From contig NZ_JBDQZI010000001.1 in the NCBI RefSeq assembly GCF_042920265.1, positions 310,001-374,000 of the forward strand: a stretch of 64,000 bases of DNA. The letters are read 5' to 3'. Shown piece by piece: positions 42,473-50,866 of this stretch. This DNA comes from Lysinibacillus_B sp042920265 (lineage in GTDB: Bacteria > Bacillota > Bacilli > Bacillales_A > Planococcaceae). A program made the translations under genes and the position numbers. Within the stretch, counting starts at the first letter, position 1. Every line of letters begins with the position of its first letter. Under the pieces are notes generated by a model. The model searched no databases. It was not told the origin of the DNA and saw only the letters and a program-made list of their open reading frames with translations.

Positions 42473-43151
42473 CTTTTTTATCGATGATGTGCAACTACCT
42501 GTCGCTCCTGGAGCGATGAGTACAAGTATTAAGAATAAAAATGAAACCATTACGCTCATGAATGATGGTGAAGTGAACATTTTAAAAAAGCCAGGTCTAA
42601 CGGATATTGAGTTTGAGGCATTGCTCCCGAACGCACAATATCCGTTTGCTGTTTATCCGAATGGTTTTCAGCCTGCTACCCATTACTTAGAGAAGCTAGA
42701 GAAACTCAAAACATCACAAGAGCCATTTCAGTTCATCGTGAATCGAATGAAACCGGATGGCTCTTTATTATTCGATACGAATATGACAGTATCACTGGAA
42801 GATTATCAAATGGATGAGGATGCAGAGGAAGGCTTCGACGTGAAGGTGAGTATTCGGTTAAAACAGTTCCGTCCTTTTGGCACCAAAAAATTAAACGTCA
42901 AATCAAGCCCAGCTAGCACTTCTAACAAGTCCAATGCAAATGCTAATCAAAAAAAGGTCACGGTGGAAAAGCAACGCCCCACAACAGGCAAGCAGACACC
43001 GAAAACGCACACTGTCAAAGAAGGTGAAACACTATGGGCAATTGCCAAGAGACATTTGGGCGATGGCTCCAAATATACCGAGTTAGCCAAACTCAATAAT
43101 CTATCAAATCCTAATCTCTTGAAAGTAGGGCAGGTGATAAAGCTTGGCTAA
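42465..43151 (+). CDS. LysM-containing baseplate/tail protein (XkdP-like)
   Basis: Protein of 228 aa. The N-terminal 140 residues resemble XkdP (YNFFIDDVQLPVAPGAMSTS). A low-complexity linker leads to a C-terminal LysM domain: HTVKEGETLWAIAKRHLGDG, LSNPNLLKVGQVIKLG. It probably caps the tube end and contacts the tape measure. Overlaps both neighbours by 8 nt. Confidence 0.9.
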   Translation: MYNFFIDDVQLPVAPGAMSTSIKNKNETITLMNDGEVNILKKPGLTDIEFEALLPNAQYPFAVYPNGFQPATHYLEKLEKLKTSQEPFQFIVNRMKPDGSLLFDTNMTVSLEDYQMDEDAEEGFDVKVSIRLKQFRPFGTKKLNVKSSPASTSNKSNANANQKKVTVEKQRPTTGKQTPKTHTVKEGETLWAIAKRHLGDGSKYTELAKLNNLSNPNLLKVGQVIKLG

Positions 43152-44106
43152 AAGTAAGCTATATATACTGTCAAAAGGCCGTACTTTTGAATGTGCCATA
43201 CAGGAGCCGATTATATGGGAGACACATCGAAAAGGAGCACCAGGTAAATTGACCTTTGATGTCATAAAAGATGAAGAATTAGGCTTCCATGAAGGGGATG
43301 CCGTCCGCTTTGATTATGATGGTAAGAAGATCTTTTTTGGTTTTATTTTTATTAAAAAGCGTACAAACAATCGCATTATTTCTGTCACGGCTTATGATCA
43401 GTTACGTTATTTCAAAAATAAGGACACGTATAACTATGAAGGTAAAACAGCAGCCCAAGTTTTACAAATGCTCATTGCTGACTTTAAGTTGCAAGGTGGG
43501 AAAATTGCTGATACAAAACACATTATTTCGTCTCGTATAGAGGATAACGCAGAGCTCTTTACCATTATGGATAATGCACTTTCCATTACGACGAAGAATA
43601 CCGGTGTGATGTATGTTCTATATGACGATTACGGCAAGTTATGTTTGCAGGATGTTAAAACGTTGAAGCTAGATATTTTAGTCGATGAGGAAAGTGGTGA
43701 AACTTTTGAATACACCACATCTATTGACGAAAACACATATAACAAAATTAAATTAGCTCGTGAAAATAAAGAGTCCGGCAAACGTGAAATCTTTATTGCG
43801 CAAGATGGTAAAAACATAAACGATTGGGGCATATTGCAGTACACAGATACGCTCGATGAAGGTGAAAACGGACAAGTGAAAGCCAATGCGCTACTAGCAC
43901 TTTACAATCAAAAAACACGTAAATTACACATCAATAAAGTATTCGGTGATACACGAGTACGAGGCGGTTCTACTCTCGGTGTCAAGATGTACCTTGGTGA
44001 TTTAACCGTGGCTAATTTTATGATGGCAGAATCGGCGAAGCATTGGTTTTATGAATCAGATCATCGAATGGATTTAAAACTGATTGGTGGTGATTTCGTT
44101 GCGTAG
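43144..44106 (+). CDS. Baseplate hub protein (XkdQ-like)
   Basis: Protein of 320 aa of the gpD/gp27-like hub family: EPIIWETHRKGAPGKLTFDV, RTNNRIISVTAYDQLRYFKN, FGDTRVRGGSTLGVKMYLGD. Start is TTG 43144. It would form the central hub at the tail tip. Confidence 0.88.
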   Translation: MAKSKLYILSKGRTFECAIQEPIIWETHRKGAPGKLTFDVIKDEELGFHEGDAVRFDYDGKKIFFGFIFIKKRTNNRIISVTAYDQLRYFKNKDTYNYEGKTAAQVLQMLIADFKLQGGKIADTKHIISSRIEDNAELFTIMDNALSITTKNTGVMYVLYDDYGKLCLQDVKTLKLDILVDEESGETFEYTTSIDENTYNKIKLARENKESGKREIFIAQDGKNINDWGILQYTDTLDEGENGQVKANALLALYNQKTRKLHINKVFGDTRVRGGSTLGVKMYLGDLTVANFMMAESAKHWFYESDHRMDLKLIGGDFVA

Positions 44107-44107
44107 T

Positions 44108-44485
44108 ATGGAGGATTTTTTAATTTTGGTTCAAAAAACGGTTTTAGGTGTTTTAAATGCTGAAAAGCTTTCAACACTTGTTTACGGCACTGTTATAAGT
44201 GTAGATCCATTAGAAGTGTATGTTGATCAAAAATTAACCTTAAAAAATAAACAATTAAAATTAACCCGTGCTGTCATGGATCATGAGGTCGAGATGACAG
44301 TGGACCATGTAACAGAAAATCGCACTGGTGGTAGTAATTATGAAGCGTTCGCGTCCCATAACCATGAATATAAAGGACGAAAGAAATTCCTTATCCACAA
44401 TGGTTTAATCGTAGGCGATAAAGTCACAATGATTCGCGCTCATGGTGGTCAACAATATTTAATCATCGATAAAGAGGTGGTTTGA
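44108..44485 (+). CDS. Baseplate protein XkdR-like (DUF2577 type)
   Basis: Protein of about 125 aa: LVYGTVISVDPLEVYVDQKL, RAVMDHEVEMTVDHVTENRT, HNGLIVGDKVTMIRAHGGQQ. OB-fold-like membrane-piercing spike partner in PBSX. Start is uncertain between ATG 44108 and TTG 44126; the GGAGGA lies between them, favouring the latter slightly. Confidence 0.8.
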   Translation: MEDFLILVQKTVLGVLNAEKLSTLVYGTVISVDPLEVYVDQKLTLKNKQLKLTRAVMDHEVEMTVDHVTENRTGGSNYEAFASHNHEYKGRKKFLIHNGLIVGDKVTMIRAHGGQQYLIIDKEVV

Positions 44486-44889
44486 TGCTTCCACAAATTG
44501 ATAACGATGGATTGACACTCGATTTCGAGGAAGTCGTTGAACCATCAAAAAATTATAGTTTAATACTGGATAAGAATCGCTGTGTTGGCTTTGTCGATGA
44601 ATTAGAAGCCATGAAACAAGCAATTTTTTTATTGCTGTCGGTTGAACGTTATGACCATATTATTTACTCGTTTAATGCTGGGGTGGAGTTTCGCGACTTA
44701 TTCGGTAAGCCTACATCTTACGTTGCCAGCGAAGTGAAACGACGTATTAGAGATTGCCTGTTGCAAGATGATCGTATTCATGAAGTGGATTCCTTTGTCG
44801 TGACAACCAAGAAAAATAAAGTGCATGTACAATACACAGCACATACCATTTACGGACAAATCACAGCTGAGAAAGAGGTGGATTACTGA
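44485..44889 (+). CDS. Baseplate protein XkdS-like (DUF2634, gp25-like)
   Basis: Protein of 134 aa: KNYSLILDKNRCVGFVDELE, AMKQAIFLLLSVERYDHIIY, SEVKRRIRDCLLQDDRIHEV. This is the gp25-like baseplate wedge of contractile systems. ATG 44485 follows GAGGTGG; the next gene overlaps its stop by one base. Confidence 0.9.
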   Translation: MLPQIDNDGLTLDFEEVVEPSKNYSLILDKNRCVGFVDELEAMKQAIFLLLSVERYDHIIYSFNAGVEFRDLFGKPTSYVASEVKRRIRDCLLQDDRIHEVDSFVVTTKKNKVHVQYTAHTIYGQITAEKEVDY

Positions 44890-45971
44890 TGGCTGAACCC
44901 CTAAATTTAGATATCACTTTTGAAGATTTAATGGCACAAAAGCTGGCAGGTGTGGATGATTCATTGGATAAGCGTGAGGTCACATCCATGATTTACAATG
45001 CCACAGCAGCTAATAGCGTTGAAACGATTCAAATGCTTGTCACACTCAAAAACTTCATTGATATGGTATTCGCTGACACAGCTCCAAGAGAGTATTTGAT
45101 TCGCCGTGCTGCAGAGCGAGGATTGAAACCCCGTGAGGCGACGTATGCCAAACGAAAGGGGGTATTTAACATTGATATCCCTATAGGCAGTCGCTTTAGT
45201 TTAGATGATTTAAACTATGAGGTCATTGAACGGATTTCATTTGGGCAATTCATCTTACAATGTGAAACGACCGGGAATGTCGGGAACCTATTCTCCGGGC
45301 AACTCATTCCTATCAACTATATTAATGGTTTACAAACAGCGATGTTAACCGATGTGTTAATACCGGGAGATGATGAGGAAAGCACAGAGGCATTTCGGAA
45401 GCGTTATTTTGATTCCTTTGATTCACAAGCCTTTGGTGGCAATCGAGCAGACTATAAAGAGAAGGTAGGTTCGTTACCAGGTGTAGGTGGTGTCAGAGTA
45501 TATCGTGCATGGAATGGGGGAGGAACTGTAAAGCTTGTCATTATTGACTCTCGTTATGAAAAGCCCACTCAAACTTTAGTAGAGGAAGTACAAGAGGCAG
45601 TGGATCCAATTGGTCAGAGTGGGGAGGGGATAGGGACAGCCCCCATTGACCATGAAGTGACCGTATTCGCCGTCAATGAAACAATAGTCAATATCGAAAC
45701 AGTCATCACGTATCAAACAGGCTGGGATTGGAGCGCGATTGAAAGTTCTACTCGCGCTGTGATAACGAATTATTTTAAAGAACTTGCGGCTGATTGGGCA
45801 CATAGCGAGGATGATAATGCAGGACTAGTTGTACGTATTTCACAGATTGAAACACGCATTTTAGGTGTAAATGGGGTCATTGATATCAGAGATACCAAAT
45901 TAAACGGTGTGCCATCTAACCTTATTTTAGACAGAGAATCCATTCCGAAGTTGGGTGTTGTGAGTGGTTAG
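44889..45971 (+). CDS. Baseplate J-like protein (XkdT-like)
   Basis: Wedge protein of 360 aa with the baseplate J core: LIRRAAERGLKPREATYAKR, FNIDIPIGSRFSLDDLNYEV, NRADYKEKVGSLPGVGGVRV. Part of the ring around the hub that triggers sheath contraction. Confidence 0.93.
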   Translation: MAEPLNLDITFEDLMAQKLAGVDDSLDKREVTSMIYNATAANSVETIQMLVTLKNFIDMVFADTAPREYLIRRAAERGLKPREATYAKRKGVFNIDIPIGSRFSLDDLNYEVIERISFGQFILQCETTGNVGNLFSGQLIPINYINGLQTAMLTDVLIPGDDEESTEAFRKRYFDSFDSQAFGGNRADYKEKVGSLPGVGGVRVYRAWNGGGTVKLVIIDSRYEKPTQTLVEEVQEAVDPIGQSGEGIGTAPIDHEVTVFAVNETIVNIETVITYQTGWDWSAIESSTRAVITNYFKELAADWAHSEDDNAGLVVRISQIETRILGVNGVIDIRDTKLNGVPSNLILDRESIPKLGVVSG

Positions 45972-46512
45972 AAATATAGACATCGTACAATATTGGCCAC
46001 CTGTATTACGTGACATAAAAGAAATGTTGGCGATTGCTAAAGTGGAAAACCCCGTACTATCTGCCTTATGGGAGCTATTGGAGCAAACATTAAATGATCA
46101 GTTTGTTGTCACTGTATCAGAGGATGGGGCAAATCGGTATGAGCAAACGTTAAACCTACAAGTGATGGATAATGATTCGATTGAGACGAGAAGGTTCCGT
46201 ATTTTAACACGTTATCAAGAGCAAGCACCCTACACAGAAGAGGTGCTCATTCGACTATTAAATAGCCTGCTTGGAAATGGTGCGTATGAGCTTACGATTA
46301 ATAAAGCAGATAAAACAGTAGATGTGAAATTGGAGCTGACCGTTAGGGGAATGTTTGATGCAGCAAAAGATTTATTAGAGCGTATCGTCCCACAAAATAT
46401 GGAGCTCACAGTCCGTTTACGCTATATCCAACACAGCGTTCTACAGGATTACAGGCACATAGATTTAAAACCATTTACACATGACCAAATAAGGAATGGA
46501 GTGATTTCATGA
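45964..46512 (+). CDS. Baseplate protein XkdU/YmfQ-like
   Basis: Protein of 182 aa: YWPPVLRDIKEMLAIAKVEN, NDSIETRRFRILTRYQEQAP. Matches the YmfQ-type tail-tip protein that follows baseplate J in PBSX and Mu-like phages. GTG start overlapping the J stop. Confidence 0.87.
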   Translation: MVRNIDIVQYWPPVLRDIKEMLAIAKVENPVLSALWELLEQTLNDQFVVTVSEDGANRYEQTLNLQVMDNDSIETRRFRILTRYQEQAPYTEEVLIRLLNSLLGNGAYELTINKADKTVDVKLELTVRGMFDAAKDLLERIVPQNMELTVRLRYIQHSVLQDYRHIDLKPFTHDQIRNGVIS

Positions 46513-47723
46513 AGCGAACGCTAAATTACAACTTACTGAAGCCGGATCAAACGGATTTTTATAATGTCGATGATTTTAATGGAAACGCTGATACGATTGA
46601 CGCTGAATTAAAAAGGTTAAGCGATGCCATTGGGAATGGTGGAGCAGGCAATGATATTTTAACGCGATTAAATAACCTCGAAAAATATGTAGGAGATTTA
46701 ACTAACCTTGGCACAACACAAAAAGCCAACTTAGTCGCTGCTATTAATGAAGTACGTCAGAATTTGATTGATCATATGTTAGACAACAGAGCGCATCTAT
46801 TTGTAAAAGGTTATTTTAATGGTGATATAGATGGATTAAAGTCAAATGCATTATACCTAGTGACAACAGGTTCAATTAATACTCCATTTGAAGGTAATGG
46901 CAACCTTTTAGTTTTAGAAACTGGAACGGGTGCAGTGATGCAATTTTATAACCCATTACATTCAAGTGACTCTTATTTCAGAACATATGATGGTGTTGGG
47001 TGGACTAGTTGGGTTTTACATTTAAAATCGACTGATTTGACAATTGGAAGAGTCGGTCTACATTGTAGTCAGATATCCGATTGGAATAATGCTCTTGAAA
47101 ATGGTTGGTATATGGGGACTAGAACACATAACTCTCCAGTAGACAATCCAGAAGCCGATACTTGGTTTATGGGTGAGGTCATATCACACAATCAATTATA
47201 TGTTATACAAAAAGTATATCAATTCACAGACCCCAATAGAACAACATACGTTAGAAGTAAGTTAAATGGTGTTTGGACGGCTTGGCGTGAAGAATCATGG
47301 ATTACGCTTTTCACATCTGTCAGTAATGGTAAAGCTACCGTTAATCAGGCGGTTACTGACATGGGGATATATACTGCGCCTGATGCCACTTTTGAGACTA
47401 CTGCCACTAATATCCGAAAGTTAGGTAACAGCATAACAGGGAGCGGTACTTTGGTAAGAAATGGTGCATCTGTTCGTGTGTCTGGAACAACGCCAAATAT
47501 GATACCTAGTGTAATTGTTGTACTTTATTCAAATACCGCAAATAGAGGTCGAACTGTGTATTGGCAAGGTGTTGGAAATCCTGATATAGTATCTTACATG
47601 TTAGATGGATCAACGACAATGAAGGAGTATTCATGTACCCTTAATGTATGGAATGGAGGCTTCACAATTGACATAGCGCATCCAGTTGCAAGTGGCGCAT
47701 ATCAATTTATAGCGTTTAAATAA
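46509..47723 (+). CDS. Tail fibre protein with pyocin-knob region
   Basis: Protein of 404 aa. N-terminal attachment part: MKRTLNYNLLKPDQTDFYNV, then LGTTQKANLVAAINEVRQNL. From about residue 95 a knob-type domain (NGDIDGLKSNALYLVTTGSI, YRTYDGVGWTSW-like strand at about 155) is repeated around 190-260. The C-terminal region (about 300-404) is beta-rich, probably the receptor-binding tip. It overlaps the baseplate gene by 4 nt. No separate fibre chaperone seen. Confidence 0.85.
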   Translation: MKRTLNYNLLKPDQTDFYNVDDFNGNADTIDAELKRLSDAIGNGGAGNDILTRLNNLEKYVGDLTNLGTTQKANLVAAINEVRQNLIDHMLDNRAHLFVKGYFNGDIDGLKSNALYLVTTGSINTPFEGNGNLLVLETGTGAVMQFYNPLHSSDSYFRTYDGVGWTSWVLHLKSTDLTIGRVGLHCSQISDWNNALENGWYMGTRTHNSPVDNPEADTWFMGEVISHNQLYVIQKVYQFTDPNRTTYVRSKLNGVWTAWREESWITLFTSVSNGKATVNQAVTDMGIYTAPDATFETTATNIRKLGNSITGSGTLVRNGASVRVSGTTPNMIPSVIVVLYSNTANRGRTVYWQGVGNPDIVSYMLDGSTTMKEYSCTLNVWNGGFTIDIAHPVASGAYQFIAFK

Positions 47724-47734
47724 GGAGTGAACAT

Positions 47735-48028
47735 ATGGATTTACCAAACAGAGTTTATTATAATCAAGAAGGAAAAATAGTATTTATGACTGGCGAACTG
47801 AGAGGCGCTACGGAACAACACTTACTTAACGAAGAAATTAACTACATTGAAATTCCGTTTGGAACATTAGATTATTCCGTTAGCAATCTAGTGGGGGTAA
47901 ATGTTGATACAAAGCAATTAATCATAGAAACAATCGAAAAAGAAGAAACAGAAGAACAAAAACGCATCCGTGAATTAGAGGATGCTTTATTATTGCAAGC
48001 AGAAAATGAAGTAGGAGGTATTTTATAA
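47735..48028 (+). CDS. XkdW-like fibre-associated protein
   Basis: Protein of 97 aa: DLPNRVYYNQEGKIVFMTGE, YIEIPFGTLDYSVSNLVGVN, then a charged helix EEQKRIRELEDALLLQAENE. Such small proteins follow the fibre gene in PBSX (XkdW) and may be fibre assembly factors. Its stop overlaps the next ATG by one base. Confidence 0.7.
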   Translation: MDLPNRVYYNQEGKIVFMTGELRGATEQHLLNEEINYIEIPFGTLDYSVSNLVGVNVDTKQLIIETIEKEETEEQKRIRELEDALLLQAENEVGGIL

Positions 48029-48186
48029 TGATTAATCCAGTAGTAGTACGCATTGCAGCAGAGCGCATTATGTCAGGTGGGCTTAATCCAAAGACGAATC
48101 AAACTTATGTCATAGATGACGTTACTAATACAGATTATAGACAGGCTGTCGAAGATTACATTTTAGAAATTACAGAAGGAATTTAA
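48028..48186 (+). CDS. Small XkdX-position protein, 52 aa
   Basis: MINPVVVRIAAERIMSGGLN, then DDVTNTDYRQAVEDYILEIT. GTAGGAGG precedes the ATG, which overlaps the upstream stop. This type is common right after XkdW-like genes in phages of Bacillaceae. Function unknown. Confidence 0.75.
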   Translation: MINPVVVRIAAERIMSGGLNPKTNQTYVIDDVTNTDYRQAVEDYILEITEGI

Positions 48187-48212
48187 ACGCTGTCGGAGAT
48201 TAGCGTTATTTT
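48186..48212 (+). terminator. Terminator after the tail genes
   Basis: AACGCT (48186-48191) pairs with AGCGTT (48202-48207), then ATTTTT. Confidence 0.65.
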
Positions 48213-48281
48213 TATGAGATAATTTTAAAGGAAATTCTCTCTTCTTGTCGAAAATATTAGACAGAAGGATGGGGATATATT

Positions 48282-48833
48282 ATGACTGATAAGCAAAAAG
48301 CAATGGAAGCTATAACAAATTTTTTAAATGATACGGATAAAAGAATATTACTAATAAAAGGTTATGATAGTGAAGCTAAGTTAAAGGTAACGCTTTCTTG
48401 TTTAAATCAAGTATTTAAGCTAGGCATTATAAGAACTGGTTCTATGTCTGATATGTCACGCCATATTAACCGTGCATTTAACGAAGATTTGCTACCTAAT
48501 TCAATTAAATCGACCGCTATCTATAAATTGGGAAAAATGAGTGTTAATTTCAGTAGTTACGTAAATCACACACAAAATAATCCAGAAGGTAATGAAGATA
48601 CTTTTACTTTATTTTATCCAGTTGAATCGGTACTTAAAAATTTAAAAAGATACAAAAACTTTTTGGATGAAATAAAGCGTACGCAATCAAGGAAAATCAT
48701 ATTGGTTACTACTAATGAATGGAGTATAAAAGAATGGGATATTGAAAATCATATAGATGAAACTTTTTTCTATAGTGTTGAGAACGATAATCCTCAAATT
48801 ATGACCAACTTAAAGAATAACGGAGCGATATAA
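48282..48833 (+). CDS. Unknown protein of 183 aa between tail and lysis modules
   Basis: Soluble, AT-rich gene flanked by its own terminators. MTDKQKAMEAITNFLNDTDK, RILLIKGYDSEAKLKVTLSC, RKIILVTTNEWSIKEWDIEN. The pattern of hydrophobic strands (ILLIKG, IILVTTN) alternating with helices recalls a P-loop-like alpha/beta fold, but no true Walker A is present. An accessory role in the lysogen, such as exclusion, is possible; I do not recognise it. Confidence 0.65.
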   Translation: MTDKQKAMEAITNFLNDTDKRILLIKGYDSEAKLKVTLSCLNQVFKLGIIRTGSMSDMSRHINRAFNEDLLPNSIKSTAIYKLGKMSVNFSSYVNHTQNNPEGNEDTFTLFYPVESVLKNLKRYKNFLDEIKRTQSRKIILVTTNEWSIKEWDIENHIDETFFYSVENDNPQIMTNLKNNGAI

Positions 48834-48862
48834 ATCTTGTTAAAATAAATAAAAATTATTTA

Positions 48863-48889
48863 GCACTCTCACTCGAGGGTGCTTTTTAT
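48863..48889 (+). terminator. Terminator after the 183-aa gene
   Basis: AGCACTCT (48863-48870) pairs with AGGGTGCT (48877-48884), then TTTTAT. Confidence 0.85.
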
Positions 48890-48957
48890 ATTACAACAAG
48901 ACCCAAGCAACGCACTGTACCGAGCAGTGTTATTTTTACTTTCAAGAGGTGAGGGCA

Positions 48958-49281
48958 ATGGAGTTATTAGTAGTAACAGGGGCAGGTATCGCTGAAAAAG
49001 TAGCGAATAGTTCGAATCCATGGATTTACTTATCCATCGTATTAATTTTCGCAGCATTGTTTGCTGGGCGCTACATTTTCAATTATTTAGTCCAACTCGA
49101 TCAGTCGCATCGGGAAGAATCAAAAGAACGGGAAAAGGCGTTAATGTCACATTTAGAGCGTTCGAATGAATCACAAGAACGGACAGCTCATGCTTTGGAA
49201 GGTATCAATATAAGCCTTTCGACTTTAGAGGGGCGTGTTGACCGTATCGAAAAACATGCTTATAAAAAGGAGAGTGCATAA
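48958..49281 (+). CDS. BhlA/UviB-type holin-like protein
   Basis: Protein of 107 aa. One N-terminal membrane segment (NPWIYLSIVLIFAALFAGRY) is followed by a charged coiled coil (HREESKEREKALMSHLERSN). This matches the BhlA/UviB family near lysis genes. ATG 48958 follows GAGGTGAGG; an upstream in-frame GTG is inside that site. Works with the holin in the next gene. Confidence 0.85.
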   Translation: MELLVVTGAGIAEKVANSSNPWIYLSIVLIFAALFAGRYIFNYLVQLDQSHREESKEREKALMSHLERSNESQERTAHALEGINISLSTLEGRVDRIEKHAYKKESA

Positions 49282-49283
49282 AC

Positions 49284-49556
49284 ATGGATTTAACAAACAT
49301 TTTTATGATTGCAGCAGTAATTGTAGCTATTGTATTAGCGGTTTCGGAGGTAGTAAAGAAAACATTTAAAATTAATACACAATACATGCCGATAACTTCC
49401 ATAGTTATCGGTATTTTAGTGGGGGCGATATTCTACCCACTTTCCAATTATCCGATTTACGTCATGCTAGTAGCTGGTTTTGTTGCAGGACTAACAGCAT
49501 CAGGTACATTTGACTTGTTAAAAGCAGCTAAAAAAGAGGGTGGTTTTAATGAGTAA
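49284..49556 (+). CDS. Holin
   Basis: Membrane protein of 90 aa with hydrophobic segments at about 5-22, 37-53 and 58-75 (MIAAVIVAIVLAVSEVV, ITSIVIGILVGAIF, YVMLVAGFVAGLTASG) and a basic C-terminus. Size, position and topology fit an A118-type holin that releases the amidase. The amidase start overlaps its end by 8 nt. Confidence 0.85.
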   Translation: MDLTNIFMIAAVIVAIVLAVSEVVKKTFKINTQYMPITSIVIGILVGAIFYPLSNYPIYVMLVAGFVAGLTASGTFDLLKAAKKEGGFNE

Positions 49557-50313
49557 GACTTTAATTGTAGGAGGGCATGGTGCAGGAGATCCAGGAGCAG
49601 TAGGTGGGGGACATAATGAGCGCGACGCTATGAGATTATTAGCTAAAGAAATTAAAGCGCTAATCCCATCGTATGTGGACGTTTACGATACAAACCTCAA
49701 TATGTTTCGGGAAACTAACAAAGGTAAAGGTATTTACATTACGCCATACCAAAATATCATCGAGCTGCATATGGACGCCTCTAGCAAAACCAGCGTAAGA
49801 GGTGGTCATGTGATTATTCATAAAAACTTTAAGCCGGACGCTTTGGATTTAAAGTTAGCCAAAGCAATAAAAGAGCGTGTAGGGTGGTCACGTAAAGATG
49901 GCTTTGACTACCGAAACAACCTATTGAACCTCAATATATGCGCAAAGAAAGGCATCAGCTATCGACTTTTAGAACTAGGATTTATTTCAAATGCCCAGGA
50001 CCGAGCTAGCATCATTACAGAAGTAAAAGAAACAGCACGTGTGATTGCAGAGGCGATTACAGGGAAAAGCCTAGACAAATCAGCACCATCAAAAAAGGAG
50101 GAAACAGAAGTGGTTCAGTTATTAAATGAAACAGGTCGAGCTGAAATTCGATCCTTATTAAAGGAAGCTCGTAATGCAACATATTTAGTTAATGGTAAGG
50201 AGGAACCGATTATCAATCCTCGAGTGCATACAGACGATGCGATTGCAAAATATGACGATGTAAAATTATTGAGCTATCAAGCAGCTGTAATTAGTCGTAC
50301 ATTCAATCAATAA
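49549..50313 (+). CDS. Endolysin, N-acetylmuramoyl-L-alanine amidase
   Basis: Cell-wall hydrolase of 254 aa. The N-terminal amidase-3 domain (about 1-175) shows zinc ligands and catalytic Glu: GGHGAGDPGAVGGGHNERD, IIELHMDASS and LLELGFISN. The C-terminal about 75 residues (VQLLNETGRAEIRSLLKEAR) are helical and not a recognised LysM or SH3b wall-binding domain. ATG 49549 follows GAGGGTGG. Confidence 0.92.
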   Translation: MSKTLIVGGHGAGDPGAVGGGHNERDAMRLLAKEIKALIPSYVDVYDTNLNMFRETNKGKGIYITPYQNIIELHMDASSKTSVRGGHVIIHKNFKPDALDLKLAKAIKERVGWSRKDGFDYRNNLLNLNICAKKGISYRLLELGFISNAQDRASIITEVKETARVIAEAITGKSLDKSAPSKKEETEVVQLLNETGRAEIRSLLKEARNATYLVNGKEEPIINPRVHTDDAIAKYDDVKLLSYQAAVISRTFNQ

Positions 50314-50315
50314 GT

Positions 50316-50349
50316 AAAAGCCCGTTACCTAATTGGTATCGGGCTTTTT
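50316..50349 (+). terminator. Terminator of the lysis operon
   Basis: AAAAGCCCG (50316-50324) pairs with CGGGCTTTT (50340-50348), with an inner TACC/GGTA stem. Confidence 0.9.
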
Positions 50350-50357
50350 GCGTTTTA

Positions 50358-50387
50358 TTGACTAATACTTTAAAAGTGGATTATATT
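50358..50387 (+). promoter_or_regulatory. Sigma-A-like promoter after the lysis operon
   Basis: TTGACT at 50358-50363, an 18-nt spacer, TATATT at 50382-50387. The next terminator ends only about 65 nt later, suggesting a short RNA. Confidence 0.6.
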
Positions 50388-50393
50388 GTAAAT

Positions 50394-50457
50394 GATGAAA
50401 TGGCTATTCATCGAGTGCGTGAGAAGAGAGGGCGAGCTAATCGCTCTCTTTTTTTAT
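50394..50457 (+). ncRNA. Candidate small RNA, about 65 nt
   Basis: Bounded by the promoter at 50358-50387 and an intrinsic terminator at 50426-50457. The only reading frame (29 codons from 50393) runs through the terminator and lacks a ribosome site. Could be a regulatory RNA of the lysogen or a terminated leader of the gene at 50558. Confidence 0.4.
50426..50457 (+). terminator. Second terminator downstream of the amidase
   Basis: AGAGGGCGA (50427-50435) pairs with TCGCTCTCT (50441-50449), loop GCTAA, then seven T. Confidence 0.92.
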
Positions 50458-50557
50458 TTTGTCAATACTTTGTGCCAAATTTAAAATTTGAGCATTTAGA
50501 AGGGTTTAGAATGATTAAATAGAACTATGTGTGTATAACTGGAAAAGGAGTGGTAAT

Positions 50558-50752
50558 TTGCTTGATAAATGTATCGTATTAGTTGAGTTCGTGTTTTGCG
50601 TAGATCAGTACGAAGTTGAAGGAAATGCTACGTTGTTTTTCGGTAAAAATGATGTAATCCCAATGACAGACGAAGATATATTAAAGGAGATAAAAGCGCA
50701 GTATGGATACAACGCCATTCGGATTTTACACAGACAAAGAGAGAAAGCGTAA
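50558..50752 (+). CDS. Hypothetical protein, 64 aa
   Basis: MLDKCIVLVEFVFCVDQYEV, MTDEDILKEIKAQYGYNAIR. Start TTG 50558 lies seven bases after AAAGGAG, so the longer frame from 50531 is not used. Small alpha-beta protein, unrecognised, in the accessory segment between lysis genes and attR. Confidence 0.6.
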   Translation: MLDKCIVLVEFVFCVDQYEVEGNATLFFGKNDVIPMTDEDILKEIKAQYGYNAIRILHRQREKA

Positions 50753-50758
50753 AAATTG

Positions 50759-50794
50759 ATGCTATCCACAATAACCAGTGGATGGCATTTTTTT
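50759..50794 (+). terminator. Terminator after the 64-aa gene
   Basis: ATGCTATCCAC (50759-50769) pairs with GTGGATGGCAT (50778-50788), then a T run. Confidence 0.93.
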
Positions 50795-50795
50795 A

Positions 50796-50824
50796 TTTAC
50801 AAATAAGAACTAATGTTCTAATAT
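50796..50824 (+). promoter_or_regulatory. SOS-type promoter for the 105-aa gene
   Basis: TTTACA at 50796-50801, a 17-nt spacer and TAATAT at 50819-50824. A LexA box fills the spacer. Confidence 0.68.
50807..50818. promoter_or_regulatory. LexA (DinR) box
   Basis: GAACTAATGTTC matches the Bacillus-type consensus GAAC-N4-GTTC exactly. A second, weaker copy, AAACAAATGTTC, lies at 50831-50842, 24 bp downstream. Confidence 0.78.
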
Positions 50825-50866
50825 AAATACAAACAAATGTTCTTTTGGTAAAAGGAGGTTTTTACT

